64,000 bases of DNA, from NCBI RefSeq assembly GCF_001653565.1, contig NZ_LYPB01000091.1, positions 1-64,000 on the forward strand, given 5' to 3'. This DNA is from Paenibacillus oryzisoli. Lineage in GTDB: Bacteria > Bacillota > Bacilli > Paenibacillales > NBRC-103111. Positions 43,385-52,869 of the stretch are shown piece by piece (the stretch's first letter is position 1; each line of letters opens with the position of its first letter). The notes under the pieces are model-generated. The model saw only the letters and a program-made list of their open reading frames with translations, was not told the origin of the DNA and made no database searches. A program made the position numbers and the translations under genes.

Positions 43385-46024
43385 TTATTGCAGCTTCTGC
43401 TTCCATTCATAGACTAAATTAAGCGCTTGAAGTGGCGTCATATTGATGAGATCAATCCCCTTCAACTGGTCAAGCACGCCTTGGGATTTGCTGTCAGGCT
43501 TCTTCTTGACGGCAACTTCAGCTGAGCTGTCCTCTTCGAAGAGGGACAGCTGGCGGATGGGTGCTGCCGAAGTGGCTGCAACTGTGGCAACCGCAGCCGT
43601 CGCAGCGGCTTGCGGGACAGCTGCCGCAGCAGCACGCTCTTCAAAGCCATTCAGCAACGCATACGAACGCTGAATGATCGCGTCAGGCAACCCGGCGATT
43701 TCGGCACAATAGATGCCGTAACTCGTGCTGGCTGCTCCAGGGATGAGCTTGCGCAGGAAGGTTACCTGCCTGCCGCTTTCTTTGACGGCCATGCAGTGAT
43801 TGCGCAGATGGGCAAGGCTCTCTTCCAAATGGGCGAGCTCATGGAAATGCGTCGAGACGAGCGTCTTGCAGCCAATCCGATCGTGAAGGAATTCAATGAC
43901 CGCCTGAGCGATCGCCATGCCTTCCCCTGTCGAAGTACCACGGCCCAGCTCGTCAATAATGACAAGACTCCGATTCGTCGCTTTCTCCGTCATGACCTGA
44001 ATGTCCATCATCTCGACCATGAATGTACTCTGACCGCCGATCAGATCATCGGCAGCACCAATCCGCGTGAAGATCCGGTCCGTGACGGGAATACGTGCGC
44101 TTCTCGCAGGCACGAAGCAGCCGATCTGCGCCATGAGGCAGATCACGGCGACTTGCCGCATATACGTACTCTTCCCGGCCATATTCGGCCCGGTTATGAG
44201 TAGTATGCGGCCCTGTTCTTGCAGCAGGCTCGTCCCATTCGCGATGAACGAGCCGTCTTGAATGACAGCCTCCACCACGGGGTGTCGGCCGTCTTCAATC
44301 GCAAGATCGAAGCCTTCGCCGATCTCCGGCTTGCGGAAGTGATGCGCCGCGGAGACCGCCGCCAGCGATTGATACACATCGGCGGTAGCAATGACTTCCG
44401 CCAGTTTCTGCAATCTGGAGATATGTTTCGAGATCCGGTCGCGCAGCTCCGTGAATAGCTCATACTCCAGATCAATCATTTTATCCTGCGCTTCCAGAAT
44501 GAGCGCTTCTTTCTCTTTGAGCTCTGGCGTCACATAGCGCTCTGCATTCGCAAGCGTCTGCTTGCGCTCATAGCGCCCCTCTTGCAGGGCGGACATGTTG
44601 GCTTTGGTCACTTCGATAAAGTAACCAAATACTTTGTTGTAGCCGATTTTGAGTGACTTAATGCCCGTTGCTTCACGTTCTTGGCGCTCCAGCTCGGCAA
44701 TCCACTGTTTCCCGTTCTTGCTAGCTTCACGAAGCTGATCCAGGTAAGGCTGGTATCCTTCGCGGATCATTCCACCGTCACGAATGGAAACCGGCGGCTC
44801 ATCCTCAATAGCACCAGCAATCCAAGACATCACGTCATCACAAACGTCCATATTTTCAACGAGTTTGCGCAGCGTTTCGGACCCAGATGCCGCACATAAC
44901 TGCTGAAGCATCGGAACTTGCTGCAAGGAGTGCTTCAGCGCAATCATATCGCGGGCATTGGCATTGCCATACGAGATACGAGCAACCAAACGCTCCAAAT
45001 CATAGACTTCCTTCAGGGCTTGCTTCACATCTTCGCGCACAATCAATTGATTGTAGAGTAAATTTACGGCTTCCAATCGTTCCTCAATCCGAGCTACGTT
45101 CATCAGCGGCTTCTCGATCCATCGGCGCAGCATACGCGCGCCCATGGCCGTTACCGTTTTGTCCAAAAGCCACAATAACGACCCTTTTTTGGCACGCTCA
45201 CGAACGGTTTCAACTAGTTCCAAATTACGACGTGTAAATGGATCCATGGTCATAAATTGATCGGGTTCATAGATACGAATGTGCTTCACGTGCGTTAACG
45301 CTCTTTTTTGAGTTTCTTTCAAATAAGCAAGCAACGAAGCGACACCTTGCCGACTGATGCTAGATAAGTTCGATAGGGCAGTGTCTTCTGCAAAATGCTC
45401 ATCTAACAGGGTTTCATCCGCTGTTGTCCACTCCGTTAGCACCATATTGCGGCCCCATGCAGCACCGGACTCGCGAATTGTTGTTAGCAACGCTTGATTG
45501 GTCACAATTTCAGAAGGATTATAAACATTCAACTCATCGACGACGAGTTCCCAGGAATTAGCTAACTGCGTTGTATAGAGCTCACCTGTCGAAATATCAC
45601 AGGCTGTAAATGCATAGCCATCCGCTTGGTTGACCAAAGACACGATATAGTTATTGACGGATTCACCTAGCAGTTTGCTGTCCATCACGGTCCCTGGTGT
45701 TACGATCCGCACAATTTCACGGCGTACTACACCCTTGGCCTCAGCAGGATCTTCCACCTGTTCACAGATGGCAACTTTGTACCCTTTTTCAATCAAACGG
45801 GACATATAATTTTCCGCCGCGTGATGAGGGACACCACACATCGGAATTTTCTCTTCACTGCCACCTTCACGGCCTGTTAGAGTAATCTCTAATTCACGTG
45901 AAGCATTGATCGCATCTTCAAAGAACATCTCATAGAAATCGCCGAGACGAAAAAATAAAAATGCATCTGGAACCTGTGCCTTCACGGCTAAGTACTGCTG
46001 AATCATCGGCGTATATGTAGCCAA
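43385..46024 (-). CDS. mutS: DNA mismatch repair protein MutS
   Basis: An 879-residue MutS. The mismatch-reading Phe30-x-Glu32 is in GDFYEMF. The connector, lever and clamp follow, and the ABC ATPase has GPNMAGKSTYMRQ (Walker A, about residue 605) and STFMVEMMD; DELGRGTSTGEG is the signature/Walker B region. A linker rich in Ala (about 795-830) precedes the C-terminal tetramer helix. The probable start is TTG 46024, eight bases after GGAGG, giving MATYTPMIQQ as in B. subtilis; TTG 46039 lies in the site. It should be coexpressed with mutL. Confidence 0.96.
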   Translation of the reverse strand: MATYTPMIQQYLAVKAQVPDAFLFFRLGDFYEMFFEDAINASRELEITLTGREGGSEEKIPMCGVPHHAAENYMSRLIEKGYKVAICEQVEDPAEAKGVVRREIVRIVTPGTVMDSKLLGESVNNYIVSLVNQADGYAFTACDISTGELYTTQLANSWELVVDELNVYNPSEIVTNQALLTTIRESGAAWGRNMVLTEWTTADETLLDEHFAEDTALSNLSSISRQGVASLLAYLKETQKRALTHVKHIRIYEPDQFMTMDPFTRRNLELVETVRERAKKGSLLWLLDKTVTAMGARMLRRWIEKPLMNVARIEERLEAVNLLYNQLIVREDVKQALKEVYDLERLVARISYGNANARDMIALKHSLQQVPMLQQLCAASGSETLRKLVENMDVCDDVMSWIAGAIEDEPPVSIRDGGMIREGYQPYLDQLREASKNGKQWIAELERQEREATGIKSLKIGYNKVFGYFIEVTKANMSALQEGRYERKQTLANAERYVTPELKEKEALILEAQDKMIDLEYELFTELRDRISKHISRLQKLAEVIATADVYQSLAAVSAAHHFRKPEIGEGFDLAIEDGRHPVVEAVIQDGSFIANGTSLLQEQGRILLITGPNMAGKSTYMRQVAVICLMAQIGCFVPARSARIPVTDRIFTRIGAADDLIGGQSTFMVEMMDIQVMTEKATNRSLVIIDELGRGTSTGEGMAIAQAVIEFLHDRIGCKTLVSTHFHELAHLEESLAHLRNHCMAVKESGRQVTFLRKLIPGAASTSYGIYCAEIAGLPDAIIQRSYALLNGFEERAAAAAVPQAAATAAVATVAATSAAPIRQLSLFEEDSSAEVAVKKKPDSKSQGVLDQLKGIDLINMTPLQALNLVYEWKQKLQ

Positions 46025-46124
46025 CTTGTGTTCCTCCAACCTATTCCGTAATGAGTAGTGATAGTCGTGAACTCTATGAAACTATCATTCTTTTTTTCAT
46101 CCAATATCAGTGTAATAGAAGTCA

Positions 46125-46165
46125 TTCTGCTTGCAGCGTGCCCTAGTGGCTTCTAACAAGCAGAA
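46125..46165. other. Hairpin in the amidoligase-mutS gap
   Basis: A perfect 9-bp stem TTCTGCTTG / CAAGCAGAA with a 23-base loop. No T-run follows, so it is not a standard terminator. The rest of the 230-base gap shows nothing else. Confidence 0.35.
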
Positions 46166-46272
46166 CAACGAAATTCGTGTACAGCCTTCACATTTCATAC
46201 TTTGTCAACACGATTTCCAACTACTAATCATCTCTTAAACTTCACTAACTCTATGATAAGATAGATAATCCA

Positions 46273-47742
46273 TTATAACATGATTCCTTCCTCAAAAGCT
46301 TCTTTCCGCACCCCGGGTGCAATTTTCCAAGTAAGCCGAATATCCGCCTTTTCGTCCCAGGACGACATCGAGGTAATTTGAGAACGAAGACCTTCCAATA
46401 TGCCAGCATGGAGCTCATACCCCTTAAGTTGCTCTAAGTCCTTCCAAAGCTGTGCTACTTCACTTTGAAGCCTTCGTTTATCACCGTTGTAATACGCTGC
46501 TTGGATATCTGGTTCTTGCAGTGGCTTCTGGGTTAACAGCCAATAGTTATTCACGATAAGCGCCGCTAACGCGAATACGCCTCGCGTGATGACTGGAGAA
46601 GCCAGCCAACTTGGTAATGTCCGGTATTCAAACCCTCCATGCGACTTCTTACGGAAGTCTCCCAGATACCCATATCGGGGGCGCCGACCACGTGTGGATT
46701 CGTCCTCGATCAAGATCAGCGGTAGCGCGAGATAATTATCCAGCGCACGCAGCAGATGCCCATTCATCCAGCAGCGGCTAAAATGCAGGTGGCCGCCTAG
46801 CGGATAGCCGCGCACGGGCATGCCGCCTGAGCACCAGGCGAGGCTCTGGTCTGTGATCTTGCGTGCGGCGAGCCCCATGGTTACCCGCACGTTCTTCACG
46901 AGCTGAAGCGGGTCCACGCTAGGCTGCGGGCGCAGCTCAGCCAGCGGCAGAATCACGCGATGGCCGCTCAGTACGATGGCGTCGCTGCCAACAGCGCCAT
47001 CGCGGGTTAGGAAGCGGTCGGCGAAGACGACCTTGCCCTGCGGGTTAACGAGCAGGAACTCGGGATCGCAGCCGAGCATCGCTCGCTCTTTGCGTTCCAG
47101 CTCTTTCGCAAGCGATTGATCGTAGAGATCCATCGCTTGCGCGAAGAGCTGCGCCATTCTCCCGTTCAGCTTCGGAACGGGATCGACGTCAAGCACGAGC
47201 GTATGCCCCGTTGGTGTGATGCCGATGGTCACGAGGCCATAATCCAAGCCAAGTGCATAGATCGCTTTGACGGATTCACGACTTGCCCTGCGAGCGTGGA
47301 AATTGATTTGACCAGGTCCTACCTCTATGTAAGGAGCATTCTCATTTCCTTGTCTTTGATGCTGTAAGGATTTCTCTGAAAGCAGAACGGTCTCCTTTTT
47401 CTCATATATAAGAAGGGTTTGCAGATGAAACAGGGCTACTTTGTATTTATGGGTAAAAAGGACAGATTCCTTTTTCCCTCGAGCGTTGGCTGCCTGTGTC
47501 GCGATCGTTTTCAAACCGTGCAGCTGTAACAAATCGTCCCGCTTCTTTCGATTCTGCGCGCGTATGATGGCTTTAATGGGCTGCAGAGCCAGTTGGTTCG
47601 GATATTCATCATGTGCGGCACCCCAATGAATAATCATCCGCCCCTGCCAATTCTCGGGGAGCCTGCTCCCACTCGGAATATGGATTCGTTCAGCTAACTC
47701 CCGTGCATCTTTCTCCTGTGCGTGCAGGAAGAAGGTTTCCAT
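46273..47742 (-). CDS. Putative COOH-NH2 ligase (amidoligase-domain) protein
   Basis: A 489-residue protein. Residues about 220-400 match the phage phiEco32-like COOH-NH2 ligase type 2 family: CDPEFLL (Asp226, Glu228), LAELRPQPS (Glu268, Arg271), GYPLGGHLHFS (316-322) and FEYRTLPSWL (371-380). Such enzymes have the glutamine synthetase/GCS fold and are predicted to join a carboxylate to an amine with ATP. The first 210 residues are a separate domain of unknown type. ATG 47742 follows GGGAGGTG. It lies between cotE and mutS on the same strand. A spore-coat role is suggested only by its neighbour. The central part (about 46700-47120) is GC-rich against its ends. Confidence 0.75.
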   Translation of the reverse strand: METFFLHAQEKDARELAERIHIPSGSRLPENWQGRMIIHWGAAHDEYPNQLALQPIKAIIRAQNRKKRDDLLQLHGLKTIATQAANARGKKESVLFTHKYKVALFHLQTLLIYEKKETVLLSEKSLQHQRQGNENAPYIEVGPGQINFHARRASRESVKAIYALGLDYGLVTIGITPTGHTLVLDVDPVPKLNGRMAQLFAQAMDLYDQSLAKELERKERAMLGCDPEFLLVNPQGKVVFADRFLTRDGAVGSDAIVLSGHRVILPLAELRPQPSVDPLQLVKNVRVTMGLAARKITDQSLAWCSGGMPVRGYPLGGHLHFSRCWMNGHLLRALDNYLALPLILIEDESTRGRRPRYGYLGDFRKKSHGGFEYRTLPSWLASPVITRGVFALAALIVNNYWLLTQKPLQEPDIQAAYYNGDKRRLQSEVAQLWKDLEQLKGYELHAGILEGLRSQITSMSSWDEKADIRLTWKIAPGVRKEAFEEGIML

Positions 47743-47829
47743 GCTTACACCTCCCGATCACCTATTCACACTGTCATTGACGCTGACCGCGCTTCATGCA
47801 TAGGCAATGCCCAATTGTGCGAATACAAC

Positions 47830-47852
47830 AAAAAAGAGGGCAAATGCCCTCT
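47830..47852 (-). terminator. Terminator of cotE
   Basis: AGAGGGCA / TGCCCTCT stem with a 2-3 base loop and TTTTTTG on the minus strand, about 40 bases after cotE. Confidence 0.85.
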
Positions 47853-47894
47853 GCCGAACCTCTTTAGCCCGCATATAATGGCGTATAAGATCCC

Positions 47895-48464
47895 CTAATC
47901 CAATTCATCTTCGAGCAGATCGGCGTCCAGATCCTCAAAATCACCATCGCCACTGTCATCGAAATCCACGTGCTTGTCGTCGAAGTCATTGCAGCCGCCA
48001 CTGCAAACGACTACGCAGACTTTTGTTTCGGCAATGAGCTCAACTTGAAACTCGCGTTCCACCCGAATAATGACGCCGTCGCCGCTTGAAGAGATACTAG
48101 CCTCTACACAGTTGGGCTCTTGCGTGGCGACAGCGGAGACTTCGGCTGTCGTCGACTTATGTTTTTTGTCCAAGTAGCTTAGTCCAACGATTTCTACATA
48201 CGATACGGTTTCTTTTGCTACGTCTGTTTTGGTGTTACGATCGTAAGAATACCAGATGTTGATATCATAAGTACCAACTACCTCTACGCCCTCTCCAGAT
48301 GAATGGACAGCCTCGAATTGGTTATTAATAATCCAAGCGCCCAAAATACTGGTTGGAGAATAAGGCGGAGTCACGGTATGACTTACATGAGAAAATTTGC
48401 GCCCTTTACCGCAGACAGCCTTTGTAATGATCTCTCTGCATTGCAAATCTTTATCTAATGACAT
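47895..48464 (-). CDS. cotE: Outer spore coat morphogenetic protein CotE
   Basis: A 189-residue CotE. Conserved stretches are CREIITKAVCGKGRKFSH, SILGAWIINNQFEA, YDINIWYSYDRNTKT, EPNCVEASIS and VEREFQVELIAETKVCV. The C-terminal tail is very acidic (D/E-rich, ending DLLEDELD), as in B. subtilis. CotE builds the outer coat around the forespore. ATG 48464 is chosen, nine bases after GGAGG; an ATG upstream at 48494 lacks a site. The tail includes a Cys pair (VCSGGC) not present in B. subtilis CotE as I recall it. A terminator separates it from the amidoligase gene. Confidence 0.93.
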   Translation of the reverse strand: MSLDKDLQCREIITKAVCGKGRKFSHVSHTVTPPYSPTSILGAWIINNQFEAVHSSGEGVEVVGTYDINIWYSYDRNTKTDVAKETVSYVEIVGLSYLDKKHKSTTAEVSAVATQEPNCVEASISSSGDGVIIRVEREFQVELIAETKVCVVVCSGGCNDFDDKHVDFDDSGDGDFEDLDADLLEDELD

Positions 48465-48578
48465 CCTTTCAACCTCCTCCATACAATCATTCATTACAAG
48501 TGTATGCAGGACAGTAGTCTAGAGTGACAATTATTTTATATTATTTTTAGCATTTAAAAATATGGATATCTGTCAGAG

Positions 48579-49538
48579 TCAACCCGCTTCTGGACGGTGC
48601 TTTTTTTGCTTTTTGGCAATCGCTAAGTACTGCATTAACTCTCTGTTAAGCTGTAAAATCGCTGATCTCACTTCGAATTCTTCCCGACTCTCTGGCAGAG
48701 GCATCCCCTTATAACGGGCATTCAGCTCTTGTAATTCTTTCTCTGCTTCCCCTGTATAATAGTCTTCCTTCACAGTTTGGCTAATATCTTCGAAGATCGC
48801 AGCGACTAGTTCTCCTTGGGGCAGTGTCTGATACACGCCAGCTACGAGATCAATCATGCGATGGATGGAATCAAGCTGCTCGCCTCTCATGAAGAAATAA
48901 ACTCGCCAATAGGGATCCCAGCCAAATAACAAGGTGTTGTCCATCGACCGTTTGGCCAAGCTCGCTCCGCGTTCAATTTCTTCACTGACTTCAAGAAGCT
49001 CTTTACCATCCCAAATCACTGTATTATCCCGTAGATGCTTGGCAATGTTGACAAATATGTCAGAAAATAATCGCTCGATTTGTTTCTTGTGCGCCATTAG
49101 TCCGGCATCAGCCTTAGGCATATAGGCAATATTGATCACTGTCGCTGAACCCAAGCCAATCACGAGCAAAATTAGTTCATTGAGAACGGATGCCCAGTCC
49201 GCGGACTCATATGCATATAGATGCAGCATCACAACTGCACCGGTTACAGCACCCTCCGTAATTCGCAGTCGAACAAGAACTGGAAATACAAGTAGAATAA
49301 ATAAACTAACGACCCATATATGGAACCCAAGAAGGTTAAATAAGACCGAACCGATGAGTAATGCCAGAATGGATGCCGCGATACGGTGCAAGGCACTCTG
49401 GATGCCTTTCTTCTTCGTCACTTCAATGCCCAGGATGGCAAGAAGCCCCGCTGCTCCAGGCGTGTGAATGCCAAAAATATACGCCAGATACATAGCGATA
49501 ATGACCGCAACCGCCGTTTTGAGCACACGAAAGCCCAT
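48579..49538 (-). CDS. Aromatic acid exporter (ArAE/FUSC-like) membrane protein
   Basis: A 319-residue protein. Four to five hydrophobic helices fill the first 150 residues (KTAVAVIIAMYLAYIFGIHT and following) with GLLAILGIEVTKKKGIQSAL and RIAASILALLIGSVLF; the last 170 are a soluble helical domain. This matches the ArAE_1/YqjA group of small FUSC-like proteins. The transported compound is unknown. ATG 49538 follows AAGAGGTG. The ABC permease gene ends about 80 bases upstream on the same strand; whether they share a transcript is unclear. Confidence 0.82.
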   Translation of the reverse strand: MGFRVLKTAVAVIIAMYLAYIFGIHTPGAAGLLAILGIEVTKKKGIQSALHRIAASILALLIGSVLFNLLGFHIWVVSLFILLVFPVLVRLRITEGAVTGAVVMLHLYAYESADWASVLNELILLVIGLGSATVINIAYMPKADAGLMAHKKQIERLFSDIFVNIAKHLRDNTVIWDGKELLEVSEEIERGASLAKRSMDNTLLFGWDPYWRVYFFMRGEQLDSIHRMIDLVAGVYQTLPQGELVAAIFEDISQTVKEDYYTGEAEKELQELNARYKGMPLPESREEFEVRSAILQLNRELMQYLAIAKKQKKHRPEAG

Positions 49539-49615
49539 AGTATTTCACCTCTTTACAGGTTTTGCTATGGGCTCATTATTTCATTTTGCATAGTGTTATG
49601 GCAAGCCTTTCCTAA

Positions 49616-50461
49616 TTACCGATGCTTCGTTAATTTCTTCTCTAATTTGGCTACAAGCTGATACATCACCGTTGCAACGATTGCGATTACGAATAGGGTA
49701 GATATCACTAAGGTGAAATTAAAGACTTGAAAGCCATATATAATTAAGTACCCCAGCCCCTTCTGGGACACTAGAAATTCGCCAACAATGACGCCGATCC
49801 AGGCCAAGCCTACATTGACTTTCAGCGTAGAGACAATTGCAGGAAACGAGGATGGCAGAATCGCCTTGAGAAATACTTTACGCTGATTGCCTCCAAATAA
49901 TTTCACGACTTTAACATAGTTATGATCAACTTCCTTGAAGCTGCCATAAACAACAAGCGTCGTAATAATGACCGTGATGGACAGGGTTGTTGCGATAATG
50001 GAAAGCAAACCAGGACCAAATCCAACAATAAATAAAGGTCCAAGAGCAACCTTCGGCATACTATTCAGCACGACAATGTAGGGATCCAGCACACGCGATA
50101 GAAATGGCGACCACCAAATAACTACCGCTAGTGCCGTTCCCAGAATCGTTCCCAAGAAAAATCCAATAATCGTCTCTTCTACGGTAACCGCAACATGTGG
50201 AAGGAGTGTCCCGTCGAGTAATTTCTCCCACAAGAGCGCGAATACTTTGGTCGGATAGCTAAAAAGTAAGACATCAATCCATTTCAAACGTGCCGCCAGT
50301 TCCCATAGCGATAAAAACACGATCAAGATAACCGCTTGAAGGAGTCGGACCCACTTCGTCTCTCTCTTCCTCGCCTTCAAAAACCGCTGGTGTACGTCCA
50401 GCTTTAATTGCTCATCAGATCGGCTGGATGGGATGTACGGGGGATCATCGCGATTAATCAT
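49616..50461 (-). CDS. ABC transporter permease, NitT/TauT type
   Basis: A 281-residue inner-membrane permease with six predicted helices. The EAA loop is visible around KEVDHNYVKVVKLFGGNQRKV, and GLGYLIIYG lies near the end. It is related to SsuC/TauC/ThiX/YtlD permeases. Start ATG 50461 follows GGAGGTG and overlaps the ATPase gene end by eight bases, so it is coupled. It is the last gene of the three-gene transporter operon. Confidence 0.9.
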   Translation of the reverse strand: MINRDDPPYIPSSRSDEQLKLDVHQRFLKARKRETKWVRLLQAVILIVFLSLWELAARLKWIDVLLFSYPTKVFALLWEKLLDGTLLPHVAVTVEETIIGFFLGTILGTALAVVIWWSPFLSRVLDPYIVVLNSMPKVALGPLFIVGFGPGLLSIIATTLSITVIITTLVVYGSFKEVDHNYVKVVKLFGGNQRKVFLKAILPSSFPAIVSTLKVNVGLAWIGVIVGEFLVSQKGLGYLIIYGFQVFNFTLVISTLFVIAIVATVMYQLVAKLEKKLTKHR

Positions 50462-51227
50462 GCTGCACACCTCCGAACTCCTGCCAGATTTGTCGAAATA
50501 GCACATGAAATTCGGGCAATTCCCTCGCTTGGAATGGCACAGCAGCCTTTACTGCCTCAGTCATCTGGAAGGTTTTGCGAATTCGACCTGGATTCGGAGC
50601 CAGCACGATAATCCGATCACTCATCGCAATTGCTTCTGAAATATCATGTGTGACGAGAATCGCTGTTTTCTTCTTGGCACGCAGCGTCTCTACTACCAAA
50701 TCTTCTAATTGCAGCTTCGTTTGGTAATCCAATGCCGAGAAAGGCTCATCTAATAGAAGCAGCTCAGGTTCGGTTGCCAACGTTCGTACAAGGGCAACTC
50801 GCTGACGCATGCCTCCCGACAATTGTGCAGGATAATAATCTTTGAATGCGAGCAGACCCATTTCCTCCAACAAATGAAGCGCCCCCTGCTTCTTCTCTTT
50901 CGTCAGAGTACCTGCGATTTCCAATCCCATACATGCATTCGCTTCAATCGTCCGCCAAGGGAATAAGTAGTCCTGCTGCAGCATGTAACCCACTTTGGAC
51001 GAGGGTCCCTCAACGTATTGCCCTGCCACAGTAACCTCGCCTAACGTTGGTGGAAGTAGCCCCGCAATGATGGATAAGAGGGTTGTTTTGCCACAACCGC
51101 TAGGTCCAATCAGACTGACGAACTCACCATTCGCAATGTCAAATGATATTCCTTGCAGGGCAAGCGTTGCCCGCTCCTCTGTTACATAAACCTGTGTGAC
51201 ATCTCCAACATGCACAGCCCTGTCCAT
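50454..51227 (-). CDS. ABC transporter ATP-binding protein, NitT/TauT type
   Basis: A 257-residue ATPase. Walker A GPSGCGKTTLL, Q-loop VGYMLQQDYLFPW, signature LSGGMRQRVALVR, Walker B LLLLDEPFSALD and the H-loop ILVTHDISEA are all present. It drives the permease encoded next to it. ATG 51227 follows AAGAGGAGG. It is 55 bases after the substrate-binding protein gene. Its relatives are SsuB/TauB/YtlC; the sequence does not tell the substrate. Confidence 0.93.
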   Translation of the reverse strand: MDRAVHVGDVTQVYVTEERATLALQGISFDIANGEFVSLIGPSGCGKTTLLSIIAGLLPPTLGEVTVAGQYVEGPSSKVGYMLQQDYLFPWRTIEANACMGLEIAGTLTKEKKQGALHLLEEMGLLAFKDYYPAQLSGGMRQRVALVRTLATEPELLLLDEPFSALDYQTKLQLEDLVVETLRAKKKTAILVTHDISEAIAMSDRIIVLAPNPGRIRKTFQMTEAVKAAVPFQARELPEFHVLFRQIWQEFGGVQHD

Positions 51228-51282
51228 GGTACCCTAACCTCCTCTTATCTTCATCATGGGTAAGCACCTATAGCCAATACGT

Positions 51283-52296
51283 TTATTTCTTTACGGTTGA
51301 TTTCGCTTTTTCTGCGAAAGAATTGTTCACTAGTTTGCTCCATGCCACTTTCTCTTTCAATTCACCAGCAGAAGTCATCACGTCAAGCAAGTTATTCCAT
51401 TCTTTCTCGTCCACAATGCCATCCGTTGCGAAGGAGCCTTGATCCTTGTAACGTTTTACAACACTTTTCACAATCGCAACATCGATATCTTTAAAATACG
51501 GCAATACCGCCTCTGTAATTTCATCCACACTTTTCGCGGCAACCCAGAGCTGTGCGCGTTGAACCGCGTTTGTGAACTTCTGAATCGTAGCCGGGTTGGC
51601 TTTGATGAAACTTTGCTTCGACATAAACACGGTATACGGCAGCTGCCCGCTCTCTACACCGAAAGATGCAAGCACATAGCCCTTGCCCTCTTTCTCAATG
51701 ATCGATGCTTGCGGTTCAAATAGCTGTACATACTCACCAGTTCCTGAAGCATATGCCGATACGATATTGGCAAAATCAATATTCTGTATCAACTGCAAAT
51801 CCTTCTGTGGATCGATATTGTGCTTCTTCAGCGTGAACTCGCCAGCCATTTGCGGCATGCCACCTTTTCTTTGTCCTAGGAACACTTTCCCTTTGAGTGC
51901 ATTCCAGTCCAGCTTATCTACTTTTGTTCGAGCAACAAGAAAGGTACCGTCTGTTTGGGTCAATTGGGCAAAATTGATAACAGGATCATCCGATCCTTGC
52001 TGAGACACATAGATTGACGTTTCTGAACCTACAAGCGCGACATCAATCGCATTCGAGAGCAGCGCCGTCATCGTTTTGTCCCCACCAGGAGTTGTAGTCA
52101 ACTCTACATCGAGACCTTCCTCTTTGAAAAATCCCTGTGATAACGCGACATACTGTGGCGCATAGAACAAGGAACGCGTTACCTCACCAATGCGCACCTT
52201 GGTTGTTTCCTCCGTCTTCGTTCCACACGCTGAAGCGATTAAGCTTAAGAGCAGAACGACGGATAATGTGAATCCCCATCTTTTCCGATTGTTCAT
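51283..52296 (-). CDS. ABC transporter substrate-binding lipoprotein (NMT1/SsuA-like)
   Basis: A 337-residue lipoprotein. The lipobox is LIASAC (Cys24). The mature part is an NMT1/THI5-like periplasmic fold with APQYVALSQGFFKEEGLDVEL and GNAIDVALVGSETSIY-type sequence. Relatives bind sulfonates, nitrate, or pyrimidine precursors of thiamine. There is no THI-box or other known riboswitch in the leader I can see, which argues weakly against thiamine. ATG 52296 follows GGAGGG. It is first in the transporter operon. YtlA of B. subtilis has the same arrangement. Confidence 0.88.
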   Translation of the reverse strand: MNNRKRWGFTLSVVLLLSLIASACGTKTEETTKVRIGEVTRSLFYAPQYVALSQGFFKEEGLDVELTTTPGGDKTMTALLSNAIDVALVGSETSIYVSQQGSDDPVINFAQLTQTDGTFLVARTKVDKLDWNALKGKVFLGQRKGGMPQMAGEFTLKKHNIDPQKDLQLIQNIDFANIVSAYASGTGEYVQLFEPQASIIEKEGKGYVLASFGVESGQLPYTVFMSKQSFIKANPATIQKFTNAVQRAQLWVAAKSVDEITEAVLPYFKDIDVAIVKSVVKRYKDQGSFATDGIVDEKEWNNLLDVMTSAGELKEKVAWSKLVNNSFAEKAKSTVKK

Positions 52297-52515
52297 AGGA
52301 CGTCCCTCCGATTTGAAATGTAATGTATCCTATGCAAGTGCCCAGACGTCGGTTAATGGTTCTACTAGAAAAGCTAGTGGTGGTTATAAAATTTGGATTT
52401 TGTGACGAAAAAGCTGAAGTTTTTGTGTCTATGCACGAAGATTTGTTGGGGTTGATACCTGCAAGGATAGCTAATCGGAGAGTTTCATTGGTGAAGTTCC
52501 CCTCTCCTGCGGCTA

Positions 52516-52632
52516 AAGTGCAAAAGTGCCACCTTTTCCTACTTTTGTGAGGGTCAAATTGAAATAAGTGCAAAAGTGCAACTATTTTCCAACAATACCA
52601 TCTAAAATGGTTATATTTGCAAAAATAAGTGC
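52516..52632. repeat. Degenerate ~50-bp repeats in the transporter-XRE gap
   Basis: The gap 52297-52973 has no credible gene apart from this. AAGTGCAAAAGTGC occurs at 52516 and again at 52566, spaced 50 bases, and AATAAGTGC recurs at 52625. Inverse-sense relatives (GCTTATTTGCAACTTT) lie at 52682-52697. They resemble intergenic junk repeats of Paenibacillus (from memory). Confidence 0.5.
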
Positions 52633-52869
52633 CTATTTGTATCAATTTCGCTCAAACCGCCTGTTGAAGCTACAAAAAGATGCTTATTTGCAACTTTGAC
52701 GTTTGCTTGGTGGTATGGGGAGCTTGGAGGTGACTGGTGACTGGCCCTTGGCGTTGTTGAGCACTGGGTTGGGTTCTGATTCGAACTTGAAAGTGCGTGG
52801 AGCGTGATAGTGGGTGCACAACATGCATATTCGTTAGAGTGACGCCCCCCCCGTTACAAGCTTAAAATG

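Noticed and set aside
43610..44203. 197-codon plus-strand frame inside mutS
   Set aside because: Antisense to the conserved MutS ATPase in a GC-rich part, where stop codons are rare; no domain or start signal.
52184..52645. 153-codon minus-strand frame before the substrate-binding protein gene
   Set aside because: It overlaps the start of the lipoprotein gene in another frame and is made partly of the intergenic repeats.
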